Shown: positions 11,419 through 20,170 of the stretch, in pieces
How positions within the stretch are numbered: the stretch's first letter is position 1
How the letters are laid out: every line of letters begins with the position of its first letter
Source: Streptomyces sp. NBC_00249
GTDB taxonomy: Bacteria > Actinomycetota > Actinomycetes > Streptomycetales > Streptomycetaceae
Assembly: GCF_026342355.1 (NCBI RefSeq)
Contig: NZ_JAPEMV010000007.1
Span: 310,001-374,000 of the forward strand
Direction of reading: 5' to 3'
Length of the DNA: 64,000 bases
The notes under the pieces: generated by a model
What the model saw: the letters and a program-made list of their open reading frames with translations, nothing else
Database searches by the model: none
What the model was told of the DNA's origin: nothing
Translations under genes and position numbers: made by a program

Positions 11419-12669
11419 TCAGGGGCAGCCCCACCAGACGAAGTTGAGGTTGCCGCCGAAGAGCGCGGACACCACCGTGGCGGACCCGATGATCCACACG
11501 ACGGTGCTCCGGCGGGCCCTGGCCAGCGCCAGCGCGAAGGGGAACAGCAGCGGGAACGCCGGCATGATGAAGCGCATCTTCGAGAAGTAGAAGCCGGCTC
11601 CGCCCAGCGCCATCAGCATGATCATGGCGGCGAAGATCCACACGACCATCGGGGGCCGGCGCTTGCGCGTCATCAGCACGAACAGCACCACGGCCGTGAC
11701 GACCGTGAGCGAGACCACCACGTGGTTGAGGGTGGTGTGCACCTCGGTGAAGGTCTTCTTCAGCTCGTTGAGGGTGTCGAAGCCGCCGTCGTAGACGGAA
11801 CCCCACCGGCGCTGGAGCTCGAAGTAGCCGTCCCAGCGCCCGAAGTGGTAGCCGACGTAGCCCACGTACCCGAACCACCCCAGCGGGGCGATCAGCGAGG
11901 CGGCGACGATCCGGCCCACCGGCGGGCGCTGCGCGCGACGCCCGCGGCGCCACTGCACGAACTCCCAGACACCCGCCAGCACCACGGCCGCGACGATGGC
12001 CGAACCGGAGGGGCGGGTCGCGCCGGCGAAGAAGGCCAGCACACCGGCCGTCAGCCAGGACTTCGTCATCACCGCGTACATCGCCCACACCGACAGGGCG
12101 AGGAACAGCGGCTCGGTGTACGCCATCGACTGCACGAGCGCGGCCGGGACGATCGCGAACAGGGCGCAGGTGAAGAGCGCGACGCGGCGGCCGTAGATCT
12201 TGTCGGTGACGGCGAAGATGCCCCACGCCGCGATCACCGAGGCGAACAGCGCCAGGCCCATCGCCACCCAGTTCATGGGCAGGTGGGTGACGTACGAGGT
12301 CCAGCGGACCAGCATCGGGTAGACGGGGAAGAACGCCATCTGGCAGCTCGGCCCCGCGAAGGCGCACGGCGACGGCGTGGCCAGCGGAGTGGTCAGACCG
12401 TTCTCCGCGATGTGCAGGTAGTAGATGGCGTCCCAGCGCCCGCCCAGGATCTCCAGCGGCTGCACGCCCTTGCGCTCGGCCCAGACCGCCATGACGGCGA
12501 GTCCGGTGGCACGCAGCGCGATGTGGATCAGCAGTGCCTTGCGGGCCCGCTGCAGGTGGGCGAATACGCGCCGCCCGACGCCCCGAAGCCCGGAGTCCTT
12601 CTTGCTGGTGAGCGGTTCGGCAACGAGAAGTGAGTCGGGGACATCAGCGCGTATCTGGGTATGCGTCAC
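11419..12669 (-). CDS. PIG-V-like polytopic membrane glycosyltransferase
   Basis: 416 residues from the GTG at 12669, chosen because AGGA lies 6 bases upstream; the TTG two codons earlier has no room for a binding site. About ten membrane helices are visible. GGRWDAIYYLHIAENG followed by FFPVYPMLVRW matches the first loop of the PIG-V (Mannosyl_trans2) family, in which the Asp of the WD motif is catalytic. It probably adds a lipid-linked sugar, likely mannose, on the outer face of the membrane. The acceptor is unknown. Basic N-terminal tail of about 40 residues. Confidence 0.65.
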   Translation of the reverse strand: MTHTQIRADVPDSLLVAEPLTSKKDSGLRGVGRRVFAHLQRARKALLIHIALRATGLAVMAVWAERKGVQPLEILGGRWDAIYYLHIAENGLTTPLATPSPCAFAGPSCQMAFFPVYPMLVRWTSYVTHLPMNWVAMGLALFASVIAAWGIFAVTDKIYGRRVALFTCALFAIVPAALVQSMAYTEPLFLALSVWAMYAVMTKSWLTAGVLAFFAGATRPSGSAIVAAVVLAGVWEFVQWRRGRRAQRPPVGRIVAASLIAPLGWFGYVGYVGYHFGRWDGYFELQRRWGSVYDGGFDTLNELKKTFTEVHTTLNHVVVSLTVVTAVVLFVLMTRKRRPPMVVWIFAAMIMLMALGGAGFYFSKMRFIMPAFPLLFPFALALARARRSTVVWIIGSATVVSALFGGNLNFVWWGCP

Positions 12670-12701
12670 ATTCAATCCTGGTCGTCGCCCGGCAGAAGGC
12701 C

Positions 12702-12735
12702 GCCACCTGCGGCACCGTACAACGGTACACAGGTG
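12702..12735 (-). other. Nested dyad upstream of the glycosyltransferase gene
   Basis: CACCTG and CAGGTG enclose a second dyad, ACCGT-ACA-ACGGT (12712-12724). It lies about 35-65 bases ahead of the GTG at 12669 and could be an operator or leader hairpin. Confidence 0.35.
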
Positions 12736-12826
12736 TCAGGTGCTCCCCGCGCGCGCCCTGTGTTGAAACCAGGTAACAAATAGGACGCATACGCGAACCT
12801 GTCGCACACCTGCGGGAGGCCCACAT

Positions 12827-12866
12827 CACACGGGCACCGCCGGACGAATCCGGCGGTGCCCGTGTG
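12827..12866 (-). terminator. Terminator of the DUF349 gene
   Basis: A perfect 18-bp inverted repeat (12827-12844 and 12849-12866) with a CGAA loop, 17 bases past the stop of the minus-strand DUF349 gene. Confidence 0.8.
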
Positions 12867-12882
12867 CGGGACGTACGGGACC

Positions 12883-14112
12883 TCAGCCGCCGAACTCCTC
12901 CAGGCCCTTCAGCGCCTGGTCCAGCAGGGCCTGCCGGCCCTCCAGCTCCCGCGCCAGCTTGTCGGCCTTCGCGTTGTTGCCGGCCGCGCGCGCGGAGTCG
13001 ATCTGCTCACGCAGCTTGTCGACGGCCGCCTGCAGCTGACCCGTCAGACCGGCCGCACGGGCCCGCGCCTCCGGGTTCGTACGCCGCCACTCGCCCTCCT
13101 CGGCCTCCTGGATGGCCCGCTCCACGGCGTGCATCCGGCCCTCGACCTTGGGACGGGCGTCCCGCGGTACGTGGCCGATGGCCTCCCAGCGCTCGTTGAG
13201 GGAGCGGAAGGCCGCACGGGCCGCCTTCAGGTCCGTGATCGGGACGAGCTTCTCCGCCTCGACGGTGAGCTCCTCCTTCAGCTTCAGGTTCTCGACCTGC
13301 TCGGCGTCGCGCTCGGCGAAGACCTCGCCGCGGGCCGCGAAGAACACGTCCTGGGCACCGCGGAAGCGGTTCCACAGGTCGTCCTCGGACTCGCGCTGCG
13401 CACGCCCGGCAGCCTTCCAGCTGTCCATCAGCTCGCGGTAGCGGGCCGCCGTCGGACCCCAGTCCGTCGACTTCGACAGCGACTCGGCCTCCGCGACCAG
13501 CTTCTCCTTCGCCTTGCGGGCGTCCTCGCGCTGTGCGTCGAGCGCCGCGAAGTGCGCCTTGCGGCGCTTGGAGAAGGCGGAGCGGGCGTGCGAGAAGCGG
13601 TGCCACAGCTCGTCGTCCGACTTGCGGTCGAGGCGGGGCAGGCCCTTCCAGATGTCCACCAGGGCGCGCAGCCGCTCACCGGCACTGCGCCACTGATCGC
13701 TCTGCGCCAGCTGCTCGGCCTCGGCGACCAGGGCGTCCTTGGCCGTACGGGCCTCGTCCGCCTGCTTGGCCTTCTGGACCTTGCGCTCCTCGCGCCGGGA
13801 GTCGACGGTCGCCACCAGCTTGTCCAGCCGGACGCGCAGCGCCTGAAGGTCACCCACGGCGTGGTGCTCGTCCACCTGCGTCCGCAGGTGCTCGATGGCC
13901 GTCTGGGCGTCCTTCGCGGACAGGTCGGTGGTCCGCACCCGCCGTTCGAGGAGGCCGATCTCGACCACCAGGCCCTCGTACTTGCGCTCGAAGTAGGCCA
14001 GGGCCTCCTCAGGGGTGCCCGCCTGCCACGAGCCGACGACCTGCTCGCCCTCGGAAGTACGCACGTACACGGTGCCGGTCTCGTCGACTCGGCCCCACGG
14101 GTCGCTGCTCAC
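12883..14112 (-). CDS. DUF349 repeat protein
   Basis: 409 residues from the GTG at 14112, preceded by GGAGGAGG. Earlier in-frame codons lack a binding site and give a Cys-rich, non-conserved stretch. The protein is highly charged and helical, built of DUF349 repeats recognised by W-x-x-x-G/R-R and DDLWNRFRGAQ-like units (ELWHRFSHARSAF, DLWNRFRGAQDVF, ERWEAIGHVPRDA). The C-terminus is a coiled coil (LAREL, LDQALKGLEEFGG). The function of DUF349 proteins is not established. Cytoplasmic, no membrane segment. Confidence 0.85.
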   Translation of the reverse strand: MSSDPWGRVDETGTVYVRTSEGEQVVGSWQAGTPEEALAYFERKYEGLVVEIGLLERRVRTTDLSAKDAQTAIEHLRTQVDEHHAVGDLQALRVRLDKLVATVDSRREERKVQKAKQADEARTAKDALVAEAEQLAQSDQWRSAGERLRALVDIWKGLPRLDRKSDDELWHRFSHARSAFSKRRKAHFAALDAQREDARKAKEKLVAEAESLSKSTDWGPTAARYRELMDSWKAAGRAQRESEDDLWNRFRGAQDVFFAARGEVFAERDAEQVENLKLKEELTVEAEKLVPITDLKAARAAFRSLNERWEAIGHVPRDARPKVEGRMHAVERAIQEAEEGEWRRTNPEARARAAGLTGQLQAAVDKLREQIDSARAAGNNAKADKLARELEGRQALLDQALKGLEEFGG

Positions 14113-14301
14113 AGCGCCTCCTCCACCTGATGCCCGTGAGGGGTTCACCCCCGGGCATCGTCCACAGTTTCCTGGGGCGGGCAGCGCCCGCCCTGCACAA
14201 CGCCAACATAGGCGACCGCCGGGCCGGCTGTCCGCATCCCGCACGACGGAATATCGACGTACGGGCGGCGGGCCGGCCGGGTCCGGGGGCGCCGCGTCCG
14301 G

Positions 14302-15087
14302 TCAGTTCTTGGTGACGGTGCCCTTCTCGATGGTCACGGGGGTCTTCGGGGCGCCGTCCTGCGCTCCGTCGGCGGTCCCGGCCTTGGCGACGTCCTCCAG
14401 GACCTTCAGACCGACCGCGTCGATCTTGCCGAAGGGCGTGTACGTGGGGGCCAGCGGGCTGTCCTTGAAGACGAGGAAGAACTGGCTGCCGCCCGTCCCC
14501 GGCTGTCCGGTATTGGCCATCGCCACCGTGCCCGCCGGGTAGACCACCTGACCCTGCTCGTTCGGCTTGCCCAGGGAGTCCAGGTTCTCGTCCGGGATGT
14601 TGTAGCCGGGGCCGCCGCGGCCGGTGCCCTGCGGGTCGCCGCACTGGAGCACGTGGATCCCGCCGTCGACCAGGCGGTGGCACTTGGTGTTGTCGAAGAA
14701 CCCCTTGTCGGCGAGCGACTTGAAGGAGTTGACGGTCTGCGGGGTCTTCGCCGCGTCCATCTCGAACTTGATGTCGCCCGCGCTGGTCTTCAGGCCGAAG
14801 GTGTACTTCGCCTTGTCGTCGATCGCCATCGCGGGGGAGGGGGACTTCTTCGGCTCGGGCGCCGACGCGGACGGCGAGGGCTCGGCCGCCGCCTCCTCCT
14901 TCTTGTCCTTGCCGTCGAAGACGCCGCCCACGACGAGGCCGACCAGGGTGGCCACCACCACGGCCGCGGCCGCGCCGATCACCGCCCAGCGCTGCCGCGC
15001 CTTGCGGCGGGCCTCGGCCCGGCGCTGCTGCTGGCGCTCGTACTTCTCCCTGGCGAGCTGTCGCCGACGCTGATCGCTCGTGACCAC
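14302..15087 (-). CDS. Membrane-anchored cyclophilin-type peptidyl-prolyl isomerase
   Basis: 261 residues from a GTG preceded by AAGGAGA. A basic cytoplasmic start (RRRQLAREKYERQQQRR), one membrane helix (about residues 34-54) and a Ser/Pro/Ala-rich linker lead to a cyclophilin domain from about residue 90 (FGLKTSAGDIKFEMD, SQFFLVFKDSPLAPTYTPFG). It should fold or isomerise prolines in exported proteins at the outer membrane face. The catalytic-arginine region reads CHRLVDGGIHVLQCGDPQGTG, with two cysteines about 14 residues apart that may form a disulfide. Confidence 0.88.
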   Translation of the reverse strand: MVTSDQRRRQLAREKYERQQQRRAEARRKARQRWAVIGAAAAVVVATLVGLVVGGVFDGKDKKEEAAAEPSPSASAPEPKKSPSPAMAIDDKAKYTFGLKTSAGDIKFEMDAAKTPQTVNSFKSLADKGFFDNTKCHRLVDGGIHVLQCGDPQGTGRGGPGYNIPDENLDSLGKPNEQGQVVYPAGTVAMANTGQPGTGGSQFFLVFKDSPLAPTYTPFGKIDAVGLKVLEDVAKAGTADGAQDGAPKTPVTIEKGTVTKN

Positions 15088-15240
15088 CGGGTCGTCTCCT
15101 TGTACGTCTCTGGTACCGCTGTCCGGGCTCGGTTAGGCCGTACCGTATATGGGTTCGCTGTGTAATGAAGGGCGCCGGTAGGCTCTGAGCAGCAGATTCC
15201 GATCCGCTGCCGCCCACCGGACGACGATTGAGGGACGAAC

Positions 15241-15951
15241 GTGCTGATTGCCGGGTTCCCCGCCGGGGCCTGGGGGACCAATTGCTATCTGGTCGCCCCC
15301 GCCGCCGGTGAGGAGTGCGTGATCATCGACCCGGGCCACCAGGCCACGCAGGGTGTCGAGGAGACGCTGAGGAAGCATCGGCTCAAGCCCGTCGCGGTCG
15401 TCCTCACCCACGGCCACATCGATCATGTGGCCTCGGTGGTCCCCGTGTGCGGAGCACACGACGTACCGGCCTGGATCCACCCCGAGGACCGCTTCATGAT
15501 GAGCGACCCGGAGAAGGCCATCGGCCGTTCCATCGGGATGCCGCTCATGGGCGAGCTGACCGTCGGCGAGCCGGACGACGTCCGCGAGCTGAGCGACGGC
15601 GCCACCCTGAAGCTGGCCGGGATGGAGTTCGCGGTGGCGCACGCGCCGGGGCATACCAGGGGGTCGGTGACCTTCGGGATGCCCGAGCGGGCGGACGTAC
15701 CGCCCGTCTTCTTCTCGGGCGACCTGCTGTTCGCCGGCTCCGTCGGACGCACCGACCTGCCCGGCGGCTCCCACGCCGAGCTGCTCCAGTCGCTGGCCCG
15801 CGTGGTCCTGCCGCTGGACGACTCGACGGTGGTGCTGTCCGGCCACGGTTCCCAGACCACCATCGGCCGCGAGCGCGCGACCAACCCGTACCTGCGGGAA
15901 GTCGCCTCCGGCCTGGGAGACGGCACCGCCGCCCCACGACGAGGAATGTGA
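15241..15951 (+). CDS. Metallo-beta-lactamase-fold hydrolase (glyoxalase II-like)
   Basis: 236 residues from GTG, with GAGGGA upstream. The zinc motif THGHIDH gives His57, His59, Asp61 and His62; further ligands are expected in [16 protein letters not shown] and LSGHG. Close relatives act on glutathione- or mycothiol-linked thioesters, but the substrate cannot be read from the sequence. hisS starts 10 bases after the stop, so the two are probably co-transcribed. A TAGGCT hexamer at 15179-15184 may be its -10 element. Confidence 0.88.
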   Translation: MLIAGFPAGAWGTNCYLVAPAAGEECVIIDPGHQATQGVEETLRKHRLKPVAVVLTHGHIDHVASVVPVCGAHDVPAWIHPEDRFMMSDPEKAIGRSIGMPLMGELTVGEPDDVRELSDGATLKLAGMEFAVAHAPGHTRGSVTFGMPERADVPPVFFSGDLLFAGSVGRTDLPGGSHAELLQSLARVVLPLDDSTVVLSGHGSQTTIGRERATNPYLREVASGLGDGTAAPRRGM

Positions 15952-15961
15952 CGAGAGCTTC

Positions 15962-17224
15962 GTGAGCACCTTCAAGGCCCCCAAGGGCACGTACGACCTG
16001 ATCCCGCCCTACTCGGCGAAGTACCTGGCGGTCCGCGAGGCCATCTCCGCCCCGCTGCGCAAGGCCGGGTACGGCTACATCGAAACCCCCGGTTTCGAGG
16101 ACGTGAACCTCTTCGCGCGCGGCGTCGGCGAGTCCACCGACATCGTCACCAAGGAGATGTTCACCCTCACCACCAAGGGCGGCTCCAACCTGGCCCTGCG
16201 CCCGGAGGGCACCGCCTCCGTCCTGCGCGCCGCGCTGGAGGCGAGCCTGCACAAGCAGGGCAACCTGCCGGCCAAGCTCTGGTACTCCGGTTCGTACTAC
16301 CGCTACGAGCGCCCGCAGAAGGGCCGCTACCGCCACTTCTCGCAGGTCGGCGCCGAGGCGATCGGGGCCGAGGACCCGGCGCTGGACGCCGAGCTCATCA
16401 TCCTCGCCGACCAGGCCTACCGGGCGCTCGGCCTGTCGAACTTCCGCATCCTGCTGAACTCGCTCGGCGACAAGGAGTGCCGCCCCGTCTACCGGGAGGC
16501 CCTCCAGGACTTCCTGGGCGACCTCGACCTCGACGAGGAGACCGTCCGCCGCGCCGAGATCAACCCGCTGCGCGTGCTCGACGACAAGCGGCCCGAGGTG
16601 CAGAAGCAGCTCGTCGGCGCGCCCATGCTGCGCGACTACCTGTGCGACGCCTGCAAGGCGTACCACGAGGAGGTCCGGGAGCTGATCACGGCCGCCGGGG
16701 TCGCCTTCGAGGACGACGAGAAGCTGGTGCGCGGTCTCGACTACTACACCCGCACCACCTTCGAGTTCGTCCACGACGGCCTGGGCGCGCAGTCCGCCGT
16801 CGGCGGCGGCGGCCGCTACGACGGCCTGTCCGAGATGATCGGCGGACCGGCGCTGCCGTCGGTCGGCTGGGCGCTCGGCGTGGACCGTACGGTGCTCGCC
16901 CTGGAGGCCGAGGGCGTCCAGCTGGACATCCCGGCGACCACCGAGGTCTTCGCCGTGGCCATCGGTGCCGAAGCCCGCCGCCTGCTCTTCGCGGCCGTCA
17001 CCGAGCTGCGCAAGGCCGGGGTCGCGGCGGACTTCTCGTACGGGGGCAAGGGCCTCAAGGGTGCGATGAAGGACGCCAACCGCTCCGGCGCGCGCTTCGC
17101 CGTCGTCGCCGGTGAGCGCGACCTCGCCGAGGGCGTCGTCCAGCTGAAGGACATGGAGGCGGGCGAGCAGATCGCCGTCCCCGTGGCCGACTTGGTCGCC
17201 GAGGTCAAGGCCCGTCTGGCCTGA
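15962..17224 (+). CDS. hisS: Histidyl-tRNA synthetase
   Basis: 420 residues, class II synthetase. It starts [13 protein letters not shown]; motif 2 is [20 protein letters not shown], the histidine loops are [11 protein letters not shown] and GGGGRYDGL, and motif 3 is the ALGVDRT segment. The C-terminal anticodon-binding domain begins near [16 protein letters not shown] start, 10 bases after the MBL-fold gene. A strong hairpin terminator follows. Confidence 0.97.
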   Translation: MSTFKAPKGTYDLIPPYSAKYLAVREAISAPLRKAGYGYIETPGFEDVNLFARGVGESTDIVTKEMFTLTTKGGSNLALRPEGTASVLRAALEASLHKQGNLPAKLWYSGSYYRYERPQKGRYRHFSQVGAEAIGAEDPALDAELIILADQAYRALGLSNFRILLNSLGDKECRPVYREALQDFLGDLDLDEETVRRAEINPLRVLDDKRPEVQKQLVGAPMLRDYLCDACKAYHEEVRELITAAGVAFEDDEKLVRGLDYYTRTTFEFVHDGLGAQSAVGGGGRYDGLSEMIGGPALPSVGWALGVDRTVLALEAEGVQLDIPATTEVFAVAIGAEARRLLFAAVTELRKAGVAADFSYGGKGLKGAMKDANRSGARFAVVAGERDLAEGVVQLKDMEAGEQIAVPVADLVAEVKARLA

Positions 17225-17240
17225 CCGCAGCCGTCCGTCC

Positions 17241-17280
17241 GTGGGGCGGAGCGGGGAGCCTCCTCCCCGCTCCGCCCCAC
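17241..17280 (+). terminator. Terminator after hisS
   Basis: A perfect 18-bp inverted repeat (17241-17258 and 17263-17280) with a CCTC loop, 17 bases after the hisS stop. Confidence 0.85.
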
Positions 17281-17369
17281 GTCCTTATCCCCGTCGAACG
17301 GCCGCCGCGGGCCCCCGTACGGCACAATGGCCGGTGCTTGATGACCTTGCAGATGTGGAGCGGGCGGGT

Positions 17370-17984
17370 ATGACGACAACAGGCGCGGGCGCGGACACCG
17401 CTTCGCGGACCATCGGCGGCAGCCGGGCCCTGGCCCTGCTCCTCGTGATCACCGGCGCGGCGGGGCTGCTCGCCGCCTGGGTGATCACCATCGACAAGTT
17501 CAAGCTGCTGGAGGACCCGAACTTCACCCCGGGCTGCAGCCTGAACCCGATCGTCTCGTGCGGCAACATCATGAAGAGCGACCAGGCGGCCGCCTTCGGC
17601 TTCCCCAACCCCATGATGGGGCTGGTCGCCTACGGGATCGTGGTCTGCGTCGGCATGAGCCTGCTGGCCGGGGCCCGCTTCCGCCCCTGGTACTGGCTCA
17701 CCCTGAACGCCGGCACCCTCTTCGGCGTCGTCTTCTGCGCCTGGCTGACGTACCAGTCGCTGTACAACATCAACTCCCTGTGCCTGTGGTGCTGCCTGGC
17801 CTGGGTCGCGACCATCGTCATGTTCTGGTACGTCACCTCCCACAACGTCCGAGAGGGCCTGCTGCCCGCCCCCGGCTGGCTGCGCGGCTTCCTCGACGAG
17901 TTCACCTGGGTCCTGCCCGTGCTGCACGTCGGGATCATCGGGATGCTGATCCTGACCCGCTGGTGGGACTTCTGGACCTCCTGA
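17370..17984 (+). CDS. Vitamin K epoxide reductase (VKOR) family membrane protein
   Basis: 204 residues from ATG 17370. Five or so membrane helices. The two VKOR redox pairs are present: CSLNPIVSCG in the first extracellular loop and CLWC (in NSLCLWCCLAW) near a later helix. In bacteria, VKOR homologues re-oxidise DsbA-type enzymes and so drive disulfide formation in exported proteins. An alternative GTG at 17334 sits 5 bases after a CACAAT -10-like hexamer and would give a leaderless form 12 residues longer. Confidence 0.88.
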   Translation: MTTTGAGADTASRTIGGSRALALLLVITGAAGLLAAWVITIDKFKLLEDPNFTPGCSLNPIVSCGNIMKSDQAAAFGFPNPMMGLVAYGIVVCVGMSLLAGARFRPWYWLTLNAGTLFGVVFCAWLTYQSLYNINSLCLWCCLAWVATIVMFWYVTSHNVREGLLPAPGWLRGFLDEFTWVLPVLHVGIIGMLILTRWWDFWTS

Positions 17985-18014
17985 GCCGGGACCGCTCTGT
18001 CGGCGGGCTCGCTC

Positions 18015-18074
18015 AGGGCCTGTCGTCGAACTCCCGTCTGTCCGGGCGACGACGCGAGTTTGACGACAGGCCCT
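18015..18074. repeat. 60-bp dyad (intergenic inverted repeat)
   Basis: Arms 18015-18038 and 18051-18074 match at 22 of 24 positions around a 12-base centre. Each arm begins (on its own strand) AGGGCCTGTCGTC. It fills most of the gap between the VKOR gene and rarA and ends 11 bases before rarA. I recall similar units between genes in Streptomyces. It could also terminate the VKOR transcript. Confidence 0.7.
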
Positions 18075-18079
18075 AGGCT
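18074..18079 (+). promoter_or_regulatory. -10 element of rarA, suggesting a leaderless mRNA
   Basis: TAGGCT ends 6 bases before the rarA GTG. There is no Shine-Dalgarno sequence, and the expected first transcribed base falls on the start codon. No -35 match is clear. Confidence 0.45.
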
Positions 18080-18085
18080 TCCGGT

Positions 18086-19444
18086 GTGGAACCAGATCTC
18101 TTCACCGCCGCCGCCGAGGACCGCCAGGAGAAGGACCCGTCGAGCTCCCCGCTCGCCGTCCGGATGCGTCCGCGCACCCTGGACGAGGTCGTCGGCCAGC
18201 AGCACCTGCTGAAGCCGGGCTCGCCGCTGCGGCGGCTGGTGGGGGAGGGCGCCGGGGGACCGGCCGGGGCCTCGTCGGTGATCCTCTGGGGTCCGCCGGG
18301 CATCGGGAAGACCACCCTCGCCTACGTGGTCAGCCAGGCCACGCAGAAGCGGTTCGTCGAACTGTCGGCGATCACCGCGGGCGTCAAGGAGGTCCGGGCC
18401 GTCATCGAGGGCGCCAAGCGCGCCGCCGGCGGCTACGGCAAGGAGACCGTCCTCTTCCTCGACGAGATCCACCGCTTCAGCAAGGCCCAGCAGGACACGC
18501 TGCTCCCGGCCGTGGAGAACCGCTGGGTCACCCTGATCGCGGCGACCACCGAGAACCCGTACTTCTCGATCATCTCCCCGCTGCTGTCGCGCTCCCTGCT
18601 GCTCACGCTGGAACCGCTGACGGACGAGGACCTGAGCGCGCTGATGCGCCGCGCCCTCACCGAGGAGCGGGGCCTCGGCGGGGCCGTGACCCTGCCCGCC
18701 GACGCGGAGGCGCACCTGCTGCGGATCGCCGGCGGGGACGCGCGCCGGGCGCTGACGGCCCTGGAGGCGGGGGCCGGATCGGCCATCGCCAAGGGCGAGG
18801 CGGAGATCACCCTCCAGACGCTGGAGGAAGCCGTCGACCGGGCGGCGGTCAAGTACGACCGGGACGGCGACCAGCACTACGACGTGGCGAGCGCCCTCAT
18901 CAAGTCCATCCGCGGCTCGGACGTGGACGCGGCGCTGCACTACCTGGCCCGGATGATCGAGGCGGGGGAGGACCCCCGCTTCATCGCCCGGCGCCTGATG
19001 ATCTCGGCGAGCGAGGACATCGGTCTGGCGGACCCGACGGCCCTGCCGCTGGCGGTGGCGGCGGCCCAGGCGGTGGCGATGATCGGCTTCCCGGAGGCCG
19101 CGCTCACCCTCTCGCACGCCACCATCGCGCTGGCGCTGGCCCCGAAGTCGAACACCGCGACGACCGCGATCGGCGCCGCGCTGGCCGACGTACGGGCCGG
19201 GCTGACCGGGCCGGTGCCGGCGCACCTGCGCGACGGGCACTACAAGGGCGCGGCGAAGCTCGGCCACGCCGTGGGCTACGTCTACCCGCACGACGTGCCC
19301 GGGGCCGTCGCGGCGCAGCAGTACGCCCCGGACGAGCTCCACGGCAAGCGCTACTACGAACCGACCCGCTACGGCGCCGAGGCCCGGTACGCGGACGTGG
19401 CGGAGATGGTGCGCAAGCGCCTGCGCGGAGGCGGCCCCGCCTGA
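18086..19444 (+). CDS. rarA: Replication-associated recombination protein RarA (MgsA)
   Basis: 452 residues, AAA+ ATPase of the clamp-loader type that acts at stalled replication forks. Walker [10 protein letters not shown] and Walker [17 protein letters not shown] are clear; sensor 1 is [13 protein letters not shown]. The C-terminal tetramerisation region contains [21 protein letters not shown] and the conserved [22 protein letters not shown] start 11 bases after the dyad repeat, probably leaderless. Confidence 0.95.
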   Translation: MEPDLFTAAAEDRQEKDPSSSPLAVRMRPRTLDEVVGQQHLLKPGSPLRRLVGEGAGGPAGASSVILWGPPGIGKTTLAYVVSQATQKRFVELSAITAGVKEVRAVIEGAKRAAGGYGKETVLFLDEIHRFSKAQQDTLLPAVENRWVTLIAATTENPYFSIISPLLSRSLLLTLEPLTDEDLSALMRRALTEERGLGGAVTLPADAEAHLLRIAGGDARRALTALEAGAGSAIAKGEAEITLQTLEEAVDRAAVKYDRDGDQHYDVASALIKSIRGSDVDAALHYLARMIEAGEDPRFIARRLMISASEDIGLADPTALPLAVAAAQAVAMIGFPEAALTLSHATIALALAPKSNTATTAIGAALADVRAGLTGPVPAHLRDGHYKGAAKLGHAVGYVYPHDVPGAVAAQQYAPDELHGKRYYEPTRYGAEARYADVAEMVRKRLRGGGPA

Positions 19445-19447
19445 GCC

Positions 19448-19453
19448 TAGGCT
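19448..19453 (+). promoter_or_regulatory. -10 element of the HNH lipoprotein gene
   Basis: TAGGCT, 6 bases before the ATG and inside the rarA stop region; no Shine-Dalgarno sequence, so probably a leaderless start. Confidence 0.45.
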
Positions 19454-19459
19454 CCCGCC

Positions 19460-20170
19460 ATGGGACGCCGTGCTCCGCTCATCGCCGCCACCGCCGCACT
19501 GCTGCTGCTCACCGCGTGCCACCACGAGGACCCCGCGACCGCCCGGGCCGGCGCCGCCGCGCTGGTGGCGGGGGTGCCGCTGACGAGCCCCGGCTTCCCG
19601 CCGGACGCCTCGCGGGCCCGCGAGGAGCTGGCGGGGCTGAAGGTCGAGTGGGGCAGGAACTGGGAGACGTACAAGCGGGAGGACTTCGGCCGGTACTGGT
19701 CGGACGAGACCGACGCCGTCGGCGGCCGCAACGGCTGCGACACCCGGGACGACGTCCTGCGCCGGGACCTGCGGGAGCTGCGGCAGGGGGACCGCAACCC
19801 CTGCGTGGTGGTGTCGGGGATGCTGCACGATCCGTACACCGGCAAGGAGCTTCCGTACTCCTACCGGCGGGCCTCGCAGATCCAGACCGACCACGTCGTC
19901 GCGCTCGGCGCCGCCTGGCGGGGCGGCGCGTACGCCTGGACGGCGCAGCGCAGGCTGGAGTACGCGAACGACCTCGATGGTCTGCTCGCCGTGGACAAGC
20001 AGACCAACTACGACAAGAGCAGCAAGACCGCCGACAAGTGGCGGCCCCCGGCGAAGGGCTACTGGTGCGAGTACGCGCGCCGCTACACCGGGATCAAGGC
20101 CAAGTACCGGCTGTCCGTCACCCCGCCGGAGAAGCTCGCCCTCGAGGAGCTGCTGGCGACTTGTGGCTAG
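19460..20170 (+). CDS. Secreted lipoprotein with HNH/DUF1524 nuclease domain
   Basis: 236 residues. A lipobox signal peptide (MGRRAPLIAATAALLLLTAC; Cys at residue 20) predicts anchoring on the outside of the membrane. The rest is the DUF1524-type HNH fold: QTDHVVALGAAW, then WTAQRRLEYANDLDGLLAV, then a third block with NYDKSSKTADKW and GYWCEYARRYTGIKAKY. Homologues are exported nucleases in actinobacteria; a role in DNA scavenging is my inference. The gene starts 15 bases after rarA, has a -10-like TAGGCT, and converges with the DUF2470 gene, overlapping it by 4 bases. Confidence 0.85.
   Translation: MGRRAPLIAATAALLLLTACHHEDPATARAGAAALVAGVPLTSPGFPPDASRAREELAGLKVEWGRNWETYKREDFGRYWSDETDAVGGRNGCDTRDDVLRRDLRELRQGDRNPCVVVSGMLHDPYTGKELPYSYRRASQIQTDHVVALGAAWRGGAYAWTAQRRLEYANDLDGLLAVDKQTNYDKSSKTADKWRPPAKGYWCEYARRYTGIKAKYRLSVTPPEKLALEELLATCG

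Noticed and set aside
14113-14244. 44-residue extension of the DUF349 protein
   Set aside because: GGAGGAGG directly precedes the GTG at 14112. The extension is Cys/Pro-rich and unlike the family.
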